From JAFGQJ01 sp964495755 (GTDB lineage Bacteria; Spirochaetota; Spirochaetia; SZUA-6; DRHE01), in assembly GCA_964495755.1 (NCBI GenBank), contig CAZBXU010000224.1, positions 1 through 5,204 of the forward strand: DNA of 5,204 nt. The letters run 5' to 3'. Positions 1 through 5,204 of this stretch are shown in pieces (position 1 is the stretch's first letter; each line of letters opens with the position of its first letter). The translations under genes and the position numbers were made by a program. The notes under the pieces were generated by a model. That model ran no database searches. It was not told where the DNA came from and saw only the letters and a list, made by a program, of their open reading frames with translations.

Positions 1-212
1 GCGGCGAGTTCGTCGGGCTGGACATCAAAGCCCTGCGCACCCAGGAGGATTCGGTAGCCACCCATCACCTGTCCCACAGCCGCGAGATCTTCCTGCTGCT
101 GTTGGAGGTGGTGAAGAGCCTGGACCGGGCCAAGATAGAAGAGTATCGCAAGAACCGCAACTATGAAGATCTGGAGCTGTTCATCATCAAGACCATCATG
201 GGCAAAGTCTGA
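1..212 (+). CDS. C-terminal end of a probable xylose-isomerase-like TIM-barrel protein (5' partial)
   Basis: An open frame enters from the left edge (first whole codon at base 3) and ends at the TGA at 210-212, giving 69 residues. The visible part begins GEFVGLDIKALRTQED, continues through an HLSHSREIFLLLLEV helix and ends in NYEDLELFIIKTIMGKV. The 'G-x-D-x-K-x-x-R' stretch followed by a long helix and a short acidic tail resembles the C-terminal end of xylose-isomerase-type TIM barrels, which interconvert aldoses and ketoses using two metal ions. This is recognition from memory on a short fragment; the catalytic residues lie outside the window. The next gene, also of a sugar isomerase type, starts 36 bases later on the same strand, so the two are probably co-transcribed. 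Codon use matches the neighbours. The reading frame itself is more certain than the family. Confidence 0.55.
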   Translation, partial: GEFVGLDIKALRTQEDSVATHHLSHSREIFLLLLEVVKSLDRAKIEEYRKNRNYEDLELFIIKTIMGKV

Positions 213-248
213 GGAGACAAAACCGCAAGGGGCCGGGGAGTTGACCGT

Positions 249-1679
249 ATGGGACTGAAAGCGGAACCGATCCACAAACCGAAAATCGGTATTCTCTTCG
301 TGACCTCCGGCTGGTTCCGGGAGGTGGGACTCCAGGATCCCTCGGGGGATACCACTACCCAGGTGGAAGCGGTTGCCCGCAGTGCTGTCCAGCGGCTCCA
401 GGATTTCCTGGAGCCGGTCTATCCGGGGGTCCTGTATTCGGTGGAAGAGGCCCGCCGGGCGGCCGGGAAGATCCGGCAGGCCGATGTGGATGGACTGATT
501 CTATCGCCGTTGATGTGGTGCGAGGATCAGATCGTACGGACGGCCCTGGAGGGCCTGAAAGACCTACCCCTGCTGCTGTGGACCTTCTCTCCCTCCGCGT
601 CGCTGCCGGAGTTCGTGCCCTTTCAGAGCATGATCCAGGGAAGCGGGGCGGTGTGTACGCTTCAGCTGTCCGGAATGCTGCGCCGCGAGGGCTACCACTA
701 CCGCTCTATCGTGGGGCACGCTGCGGATGAGGAGCTGTGGACCGAGCTCGAGAACTGCACCCGAGCCATGGCCGTCGCCCGCAGCCTGAGGGGTCTTCGC
801 GTCGGAGTTCTGCCCTTTCCCTGCGATCAGATGTCCACCACCTACGTGGACGAGTTCGACCTGCGCGCCCGCTACGGAGTGGAGCTGCGCTATCTCGAGC
901 TCGAGCGCTTTCGAAGGACGGCCCAGGAAATCCCCCAGGAGGATATAGAGGGAATGCGTCGGGAAATCGAAGCTGCCGGGCAGAAGATCAGGGTAGATGA
1001 ACGAAACCTGACCGAGGGCATCAAGTATGCCCTGGCTATGGAGCGGATCATGGGGCAGGAAGGCATCCGGGTTCTGGCCATGAACGATGTGATCGAAGAG
1101 ATGCATGCAAGCTTCGGACTCCGGCCCTGCCTCACCAATCCCCGGCTGTCCGATTCGGGGGCGGTTGTTTCGATGGAGGCGGATGTAGCCGCCGCGGTGT
1201 GTATGTACGTCCTGCGCTGCTACAGCGGCCAGTCCCCCTTCTACACGGAGACCTTCAGTGTGGACTACGGGGCCAACGCCCTTCTGCTCGGCCACGCCGG
1301 CTACCACGATACGGCCAATGCCGACCCGGACTCCCCGGTACAAATCGTTTCCGATGTGGAGTACGAGAACTCTGATCCCTTCAGCGGAGCTGTGAGCTTC
1401 TTCAAGTACCGAAGCGGACCGGTGACCGTTGTGAACTCGGTGTGGGACGGGGAGAAGCTGAAATGGGCCGTTGTTGAAGGACAGTCCCTTGCCGGTCCGG
1501 CCAAGATGGACGGGAACTGCCACCTGTTCTGCGAACTCGATCTGCCTGCCAAGGAGTTTTTTCGAAAATCTGTAGAGAGTGGGGTGAGCCAGCACTGGAT
1601 CGTGATCTCCGGAAGGCACGGCAGCGCCCTCTCCGGGCTCTGCGAGCAGCTCGATATCCGCCTGACAGCAATCGGCTAA
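249..1679 (+). CDS. L-fucose/L-arabinose isomerase family protein, substrate unknown
   Basis: 476 residues, probably a cytosolic metal-dependent aldose-ketose isomerase or relative. The N-terminal half (about 10-180) has the alternating beta/alpha pattern of this family, with KIGILFVTSGWFREVGL at 12-28 and DVDGLILSPLMWCEDQIV at 79-96. The central part has MNDVIEEMHASFGLRPC (278-294) followed by SMEADVAAAVCMY (308-320). Putative metal and catalytic residues by comparison with AraA/FucI are E310, D339 in SVDYGAN, H349 in GHAGYH, and H449 in SGVSQHW near the C-terminus, so the site looks complete. AraA is about 500 and FucI about 590 residues; this shorter protein is neither by obvious identity and belongs to the broad 'isomerase-like' group. 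The ATG at 249 is preceded by GGGGAG at 235-240, 8 bases away. It lies downstream of another sugar-isomerase-like gene and upstream of an importer. Family call is firm, actual substrate and even isomerase activity are not shown. Confidence 0.82.
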   Translation: MGLKAEPIHKPKIGILFVTSGWFREVGLQDPSGDTTTQVEAVARSAVQRLQDFLEPVYPGVLYSVEEARRAAGKIRQADVDGLILSPLMWCEDQIVRTALEGLKDLPLLLWTFSPSASLPEFVPFQSMIQGSGAVCTLQLSGMLRREGYHYRSIVGHAADEELWTELENCTRAMAVARSLRGLRVGVLPFPCDQMSTTYVDEFDLRARYGVELRYLELERFRRTAQEIPQEDIEGMRREIEAAGQKIRVDERNLTEGIKYALAMERIMGQEGIRVLAMNDVIEEMHASFGLRPCLTNPRLSDSGAVVSMEADVAAAVCMYVLRCYSGQSPFYTETFSVDYGANALLLGHAGYHDTANADPDSPVQIVSDVEYENSDPFSGAVSFFKYRSGPVTVVNSVWDGEKLKWAVVEGQSLAGPAKMDGNCHLFCELDLPAKEFFRKSVESGVSQHWIVISGRHGSALSGLCEQLDIRLTAIG

Positions 1680-1686
1680 AGGGATT

Positions 1687-1715
1687 TTGACAAGATTCCC
1701 AATAGGGCTTATAAT
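1687..1715 (+). promoter_or_regulatory. Consensus sigma-70 type promoter upstream of the importer genes
   Basis: TTGACA at 1687-1692 and TATAAT at 1710-1715 are separated by exactly 17 bases, a perfect match to the housekeeping promoter consensus. It begins 8 bases after the stop codon of the isomerase gene, in a locally AT-richer patch of an otherwise GC-rich window. Transcription would start near 1722, leaving a leader of about 70 bases before the binding-protein ATG at 1791. Short AGGG (1704-1707) and CCCT (1720-1723) half-sites flank the -10 box; they could be part of an operator but are too short to claim. Confidence 0.85.
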
Positions 1716-1748
1716 GATACCCTGAAACTCTATCCATCCAAATCCAAG

Positions 1749-1772
1749 CCGGCTGATCAGTGAATCAGCCGG
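1749..1772 (+). promoter_or_regulatory. 9-bp perfect hairpin/palindrome in the leader of the binding-protein gene
   Basis: CCGGCTGAT (1749-1757) and ATCAGCCGG (1764-1772) are perfect inverted repeats around a six-base loop, CAGTGA. The element lies inside the predicted transcript, roughly 27 to 50 bases after the expected start, and ends 7 bases before the Shine-Dalgarno sequence. It has no following T run, so it is not an intrinsic terminator. It could be an operator palindrome that blocks elongation, or an RNA stem that protects the 5' end or affects ribosome access. The structure is seen directly; its role is inferred. Confidence 0.6.
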
Positions 1773-1779
1773 GGAATAA

Positions 1780-1785
1780 AGGAGG
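1780..1785 (+). promoter_or_regulatory. Strong Shine-Dalgarno of the binding-protein gene
   Basis: AGGAGG sits 5 bases before the ATG at 1791 and is the strongest ribosome binding site in the window. It fixes the start of the binding protein and fits the high expression normally needed for such proteins. Confidence 0.85.
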
Positions 1786-1790
1786 AGCAC

Positions 1791-2927
1791 ATGCTCAAAA
1801 AAGGTTCTTTGTTACTTTTGGTACTCTTTTTTGCCCTGGCAGCTGCCGTGTGGGCAGGGGGCGGAAGAGAGGCGGCCAAACCCACCCTCAGCATCATCTG
1901 CTTCCAGGGCTACGCCGAGGACAGCTGGGTCAAACCGTTCGAGGAGAAGTACAACTGCGAGGTCAAAATCACCTACGCAGGCACCGTGGAGGAGCACTTC
2001 ACCAAGGTCAAGGCGGCTCCATCGGAGTACAACATCGTTTCCATCGACTCCGGGCGGGTGCTGTTGTACAAGGACGCCGGGCTGCTCCAGCCCATCGATA
2101 CCTCCAAGCTCGGAAACTACAGCAAGATCGGGGAATACTTCCGGGAACATCCGTACGGCAAGATGCCCGACGGAAGCAAGCTGCACGTGCCCATCGTTTG
2201 GGGCACCCAGACCATCACGATCAACACCGGCAAGGTGCCCGCCGATATGCTGGCCAAATTCCTCAGCAAGACCAAGGACGGCAAGCACGAGACTGTATCC
2301 TTGGATATCCTGACCGCTCCGGAATCCAAGGGCTACACCGCCTTCTTCGATGAATCCAGTAATGTGGTCAGCATCGCCGCCATTCACCTCGGCATCAAGA
2401 CCCCCTTCCAGTTCGGATCGGGGGACTGGGACAAGGTCGCCGACCGGCTGTATGCGTGGAAGCAGAATGCCCGCACCTTCACCACCGGCCTGGACTCCGA
2501 GTTCGGCGTCTTGACCGCCGAGGATGCCATGATCCTTCTCGGAGGCAACGACGCCCTGCTCAACCTACGCCTGGAAGAGGCGGGAGTGCGGGACAGCTTC
2601 ACCCAGTACGCCATGACCGAAGGAACGATCTGCTGGATCGACGGCTGGGTCATCACCAAGCCCACCAGCGGCGCTTCCCTCGATCTGGCTCTCAAGTACA
2701 TGGACTACATGATCGGCGATCAGGGACAGAAGGAGCTGGCCGAATTGGTCGGCTTCGGGATAGTGAACCCCGCCGGTGCATCGGGCTTCAATCCGGTGGT
2801 TCTCGACTCCACCTTCTGGTACGGCGAGGACATCGGCAATTTCCCCGCTCCCCTGTATATCATGGTTCCCGAGGAAGATACGGGTGCCCGGGTCGAGCTC
2901 TGGAACAAGGTCAAAGCCAGACCGTAA
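1791..2927 (+). CDS. Pot-type ABC transporter periplasmic substrate-binding protein
   Basis: 378 residues, the extracytoplasmic receptor that captures ligand and delivers it to the permeases encoded downstream. A signal peptide is clear: MLKK, a hydrophobic core at about 5-20, then V-W-A (20-22) before GGGRE, a good signal peptidase I site. There is no lipobox cysteine, so it is probably soluble in the periplasm. Family landmarks of PotD-like proteins follow: the beta strand and helix at 32-55, VPIVWGTQTITINTGKVP at 133-150 (PotD has a matching P-x-x-W-G segment), and EGTICWIDGWVI at 277-288, where W282 and D284 match the PotD W-x-D that contacts polyamine. Other PotD ligand residues appear changed by hand alignment. 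Length is close to PotD (about 350). It has its own promoter and leader hairpin, and is followed by a terminator-like stem. Substrate is unknown; polyamine, sugar or sugar-amine are all possible. Confidence 0.9.
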   Translation: MLKKGSLLLLVLFFALAAAVWAGGGREAAKPTLSIICFQGYAEDSWVKPFEEKYNCEVKITYAGTVEEHFTKVKAAPSEYNIVSIDSGRVLLYKDAGLLQPIDTSKLGNYSKIGEYFREHPYGKMPDGSKLHVPIVWGTQTITINTGKVPADMLAKFLSKTKDGKHETVSLDILTAPESKGYTAFFDESSNVVSIAAIHLGIKTPFQFGSGDWDKVADRLYAWKQNARTFTTGLDSEFGVLTAEDAMILLGGNDALLNLRLEEAGVRDSFTQYAMTEGTICWIDGWVITKPTSGASLDLALKYMDYMIGDQGQKELAELVGFGIVNPAGASGFNPVVLDSTFWYGEDIGNFPAPLYIMVPEEDTGARVELWNKVKARP

Positions 2928-2947
2928 AGGCAAGCGTAATTCTCTTC

Positions 2948-2989
2948 GGCAGGTTCTGTTTCCATCGGGTGACAGAACCTGCCAGTTTT
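2948..2989 (+). terminator. Leaky intrinsic terminator or mRNA-stabilising hairpin between binding protein and ATPase
   Basis: GGCAGGTTCTGT (2948-2959) and ACAGAACCTGCC (2972-2983) form a 12-bp perfect stem with a 12-base loop, starting 20 bases after the binding-protein stop. Two bases after the stem comes TTTT (2986-2989) and then C, a shorter T run than strong terminators have. Because the ATPase and permease genes follow on the same strand and no convincing second promoter is seen in 2990-3036, partial read-through is the simplest reading. The result would be more binding protein than membrane complex, a common arrangement in ABC importer operons. The stem could also block 3' exonucleases on a processed transcript. 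Confidence 0.7.
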
Positions 2990-3036
2990 CTGGTACAAAA
3001 TCTTACATACGGCACACCGCGCCTCAGGAATGGAGA

Positions 3037-4152
3037 ATGAAAGCAGACAACGCAATCGACCTGGTGAATGTCACCAAGAAGTTCGACGAAGTCACGGCGG
3101 TTTCCGAGTTCACAGTTGCAATCAAGAAGGGAGAGTTCTTTTCCCTGCTCGGACCTTCGGGGTGTGGAAAGACCACCACCTTGCGCATGATCGCCGGACT
3201 GGAAGTACCGACGGAGGGGCAGATCCTGCTGGAGGGCGGGGATGTCAGCAGCACACCGGCCTACCGGCGCAATGTCAACACGGTGTTCCAGGACTACGCT
3301 TTGTTTCCCCATATGACGGTGCGCAAGAACATCTACTTCCCCCTCAAGATGAAAAAGATCTCCCTTTCCGCGGCTCAGCCGCGAGTCAAGAGGGTTCTGC
3401 GCCTGGTCAACATGGAGGGCTTCGGGAACCGCCTTCCCCAGCAGCTGTCCGGAGGACAACGACAACGCATCGCCCTGGCCCGTTCTCTGGTCGCCGAGCC
3501 GGCAGCTCTGCTTTTGGACGAGCCCCTGGGGGCGCTGGACTTTAAGCTGCGGGTGGCCATGCAGAAGGTGCTCAAAGACATCCAGAGGAATGTAGGCATT
3601 ACCTTTATCTACGTGACCCATGACCAATCGGAAGCCATGACCATGAGCGACCGGATCGCGGTGATGAAAGACGGCCTGGCCCATCAGATCGCCACACCGG
3701 ATGAGATCTACAACAATCCCTCCACCGCTTTTGTTGCCTCCTTTATCGGAGATATGAACTTCGTGCACGGCACGGTGCTGGACAACGACGGCAAGACCTG
3801 CGTGCTCGATGTCGAGGGCGAAAAAGTCACGGCCAAACGGGCTGTCGATCTAAATAAGGGTGCCGCAGCCTTGGTGTGCATCCGTACAGAGAGAGTCCAG
3901 GTGAATTCCCCCAGAAGCGTAGAGAACCGGATTTCCGCGGAATTGTCCCGCATCGTCTATAGGGGTACGGACTACGAGGCTACCTGTCGGATCGGCCGGG
4001 CGGAGCTGCGGGCGGTGGTGCAGGCCGTGGCCTGGGATGCTGCCCTTCGCGTCGGCGACACCGTGGAGCTGGCCTGGAACGCCGAAGACGTGATCGTTTT
4101 TCCCCGGGAAGAGGAGAAGGACGTGATCAAATACAGCGTCGAGGCGATATGA
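3037..4152 (+). CDS. PotA-like ABC transporter ATP-binding protein
   Basis: 371 residues, the cytoplasmic ATPase that powers the importer. All nucleotide-binding elements are intact: Walker A GPSGCGKTT (39-47), Q-loop Q85 in VFQDYALFPHMTV, signature LSGGQRQR (137-144), Walker B LLLDEP (158-163), D-loop GALD (165-168) and switch H195 in YVTHDQSEAMTM. Residues from about 240 to 365 form the C-terminal TOBE-type region of the PotA/MalK group, with an AALVCIRTERV strand and YRGTDYEATC. Total length agrees with PotA (378). An upstream in-frame ATG at 2776 would add 87 residues overlapping the binding-protein gene, with no family match; the ATG at 3037 with AGGA 7 bases upstream gives the normal N-terminus (DLVNVTKKF). 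The stop overlaps the next start (ATGA at 4149-4152), indicating coupled translation. Confidence 0.95.
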   Translation: MKADNAIDLVNVTKKFDEVTAVSEFTVAIKKGEFFSLLGPSGCGKTTTLRMIAGLEVPTEGQILLEGGDVSSTPAYRRNVNTVFQDYALFPHMTVRKNIYFPLKMKKISLSAAQPRVKRVLRLVNMEGFGNRLPQQLSGGQRQRIALARSLVAEPAALLLDEPLGALDFKLRVAMQKVLKDIQRNVGITFIYVTHDQSEAMTMSDRIAVMKDGLAHQIATPDEIYNNPSTAFVASFIGDMNFVHGTVLDNDGKTCVLDVEGEKVTAKRAVDLNKGAAALVCIRTERVQVNSPRSVENRISAELSRIVYRGTDYEATCRIGRAELRAVVQAVAWDAALRVGDTVELAWNAEDVIVFPREEEKDVIKYSVEAI

Positions 4153-5015
4153 TGAAGCGCCGGATTTCAAGACCTGGAGAGTTTATCAAGGGTGTTCCCA
4201 TTGCCGTATGGCTGCTCGCCCTGGTTGCGATCCCCCTGCTCTTCACCTTCATCATGAGCTTCTACTCCTCCAGCGGCCTGGTGATCGACAGAACCCTGAC
4301 ACTGAAAAACTACAAGCTTTTCTTCACCGATTCCCTGTACGCCCGCATCCTGTTCAAGAGTATCCGCCTGGCCCTGGCAATCTCCGTGCTTTCGATTGCG
4401 GCGGCCTTTCCTCTGGCCTATATGGTCAGTTTCAAGGTCAGGCGCGGGCGGAACCTGCTGTTCATGCTCTGCATCATTCCCCTGTGGGTCAGCTATCTGG
4501 TACGTATCATCGCCTGGCGGACCATTCTGGGGAATCGAGGAGTTATCAACTCCGCCCTGATGGCCATGGGTCTGATCAAGGAGCCTCTGACCTTTTTCCT
4601 GTACAATCAGTTTGCCATTGCCATTACCTTGACCTATATCTGCATTCCCTTCGTGTTCATTCCCGTGTACACGGCTCTGGAGAAAATACCCCGGAATCTT
4701 CTCGATGCGGCCAACGATCTCGGAGCCAACGAGCTGCGCACCTTCTTGAATGTGATCCTGCCGCTCGGCCTCCCGGGGCTGATCACCGGCTTTATCTTCT
4801 CCTTCATCATCGCTCTGGGGGATTACATCATTCCCCTGCAGCTGGGAGGGACCCAGGGGATCATGTTCGGAAACCTGGTCTGGAGCCAGTTCGGCTTCGC
4901 CTTCAACTGGCCCCTGGGAGCGGCTCTGGGCTTTATCCTGTTCATCATCGCGGTCACCATTCTGGGGCTCACCTCCAAGTTCGGTTCTACCGAAGGGGGA
5001 TTTCTCGGTGAGTAG
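4149..5015 (+). CDS. PotB-like ABC transporter permease
   Basis: 288 residues, first of two inner-membrane subunits forming the channel. Six hydrophobic segments are visible at roughly 17-38, 70-94, 103-125, 153-176, 203-227 and 250-275. The cytoplasmic coupling loop that docks on the ATPase is IPRNLLDAANDLGANELRTF (180-199): the usual E-A-A starts with D186 here, a conservative change, and G192 is kept. The segment IIPLWVSYLVRIIAWRTILG (109-128) is typical of PotB-type permeases. The ATG at 4149 overlaps the ATPase stop; a second ATG at 4152 is equally usable, with GAGG at 4141-4144 giving 4 or 7 bases of spacing respectively, so the protein may be 287 residues. It overlaps the following permease gene by 8 bases. 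Confidence 0.93.
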   Translation: MMKRRISRPGEFIKGVPIAVWLLALVAIPLLFTFIMSFYSSSGLVIDRTLTLKNYKLFFTDSLYARILFKSIRLALAISVLSIAAAFPLAYMVSFKVRRGRNLLFMLCIIPLWVSYLVRIIAWRTILGNRGVINSALMAMGLIKEPLTFFLYNQFAIAITLTYICIPFVFIPVYTALEKIPRNLLDAANDLGANELRTFLNVILPLGLPGLITGFIFSFIIALGDYIIPLQLGGTQGIMFGNLVWSQFGFAFNWPLGAALGFILFIIAVTILGLTSKFGSTEGGFLGE

Positions 5016-5204
5016 CGGGACACGAGGAGCCGTGCGGGGACGCGGCACCAGTCTGAAGATATACGGGACCTTGGTCTTTATCTTCCTCTACTTTCCCATG
5101 GTCATCGTGCTGCTGTTCAGCTTCAGCCCGACCCGTACCATCGTCGGCCTGTCGGGCTTGACCCTGAAGTGGTACCAGGAGCTGCTTCAGGATCCCGGGC
5201 TGCT
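5008..5204 (+). CDS. PotC-like ABC transporter permease, N-terminal part (3' partial)
   Basis: An open frame without an early ATG runs off the right edge, with 65 complete codons visible. The chosen start is GTG at 5008, which lies inside the last codons of the previous permease (8-base overlap) and has AAGGGGGA at 4993-5000, 7 bases upstream. After a basic tail (RGAVRGRGTSLK) comes the first membrane segment, YGTLVFIFLYFPMVIVLLFSF, then the PotC-like signature GLTLKWYQELLQD. A GTG at 5032 is an alternative, but its nearest GAGGAG (5024-5029) is only 2 bases away. The ATG at 5098 would cut the first membrane helix in half and is unlikely. It is the second channel subunit, pairing with the upstream permease. 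The remaining two thirds or so, including its coupling loop, lies outside the window. Confidence 0.9.
   Translation, partial: MSSGTRGAVRGRGTSLKIYGTLVFIFLYFPMVIVLLFSFSPTRTIVGLSGLTLKWYQELLQDPGL

Noticed and set aside
894..905. Tandem CTCGAG repeat in the isomerase gene
   Set aside because: Explained by coding for Leu-Glu repeats (LELER) with preferred codons; no flanking structure.
1749..1780. Leader hairpin as a terminator for the isomerase genes
   Set aside because: The stem is followed by GGAATAAAGG with no T run, so it does not meet the intrinsic terminator pattern on the plus strand.
564..1790. Long minus-strand open frame (408 codons) opposite the isomerase gene
   Set aside because: It is the antisense shadow of a high-GC gene: no recognisable domain, no ribosome binding site seen, and it covers the promoter and leader of the binding-protein gene.
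2776..3036. 87-codon upstream extension of the ATPase frame
   Set aside because: It overlaps the binding-protein gene and contains the terminator-like hairpin; the translated part does not resemble ABC ATPases, while the ATG at 3037 gives the family-typical start.
2990..3036. Possible second promoter ahead of the ATPase (TACATA-like -10 at 3005-3010)
   Set aside because: No recognisable -35 at the right distance and a poor -10; not strong enough to report.
3369..3383. CGCGGC-TCA-GCCGCG inverted repeat inside the ATPase gene
   Set aside because: Only 6 bp in GC-rich coding DNA, in a normal stretch of the protein; consistent with chance.
2911..3768. Minus-strand open frame of 285 codons opposite the ATPase
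   Set aside because: Composition is typical of an antisense frame (rich in H, G, Q, L), with no family motif, and it lies over an unmistakable ATPase gene.
4167..5048. Minus-strand open frame of 293 codons opposite the first permease
   Set aside because: Its sequence is dominated by E, D, G and Q as expected from the complement of hydrophobic membrane codons; the plus strand encodes a clear permease.

Overview
This is a GC-rich bacterial window of six consecutive genes, all on the plus strand, with almost no non-coding DNA. The gene order is: end of a xylose-isomerase-like protein (partial); an L-fucose/L-arabinose isomerase-type protein; then a four-gene ABC importer of the spermidine/putrescine (Pot) type: substrate-binding protein, ATPase, permease 1, permease 2 (cut by the window end). 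No RNA gene, mobile element, CRISPR array or long repeat was seen. The host cannot be fixed from the sequence. The binding protein's signal peptide, ending in A-x-A followed by GGG-(R)-E, resembles those of many spirochaete binding proteins, so a free-living Spirochaetaceae-type diderm is my best guess (inference, low to moderate confidence).

Layout: 1-212 is the 3' end of the first gene. 249-1679 is the isomerase-type gene, 36 bases further on. 1680-1790 is a regulatory gap with a perfect sigma-70 consensus promoter (TTGACA, 17 bp, TATAAT), a 9-bp perfect hairpin in the predicted leader and a strong Shine-Dalgarno. 1791-2927 is the secreted binding protein. 2928-3036 holds a 12-bp perfect stem followed by a short T run, which looks like a leaky terminator or processing hairpin. 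3037-4152 (ATPase), 4149-5015 (permease 1) and 5008-window end (permease 2, GTG start) overlap at their ends and look translationally coupled.

How it may work together: the promoter at 1687 would drive the importer, and the hairpin after the binding-protein gene would let that protein be made in excess over the membrane parts. No terminator is visible after the isomerase gene, so read-through from the isomerase genes into the importer is possible. The combination of two sugar-isomerase-type proteins with a Pot-type importer, whose binding protein keeps only part of the polyamine pocket, suggests a substrate that is not plain putrescine or spermidine, perhaps a sugar, polyol or sugar-amine. 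That last step is inference. The window looks like a metabolic uptake and catabolism locus rather than a wholly new kind of system.
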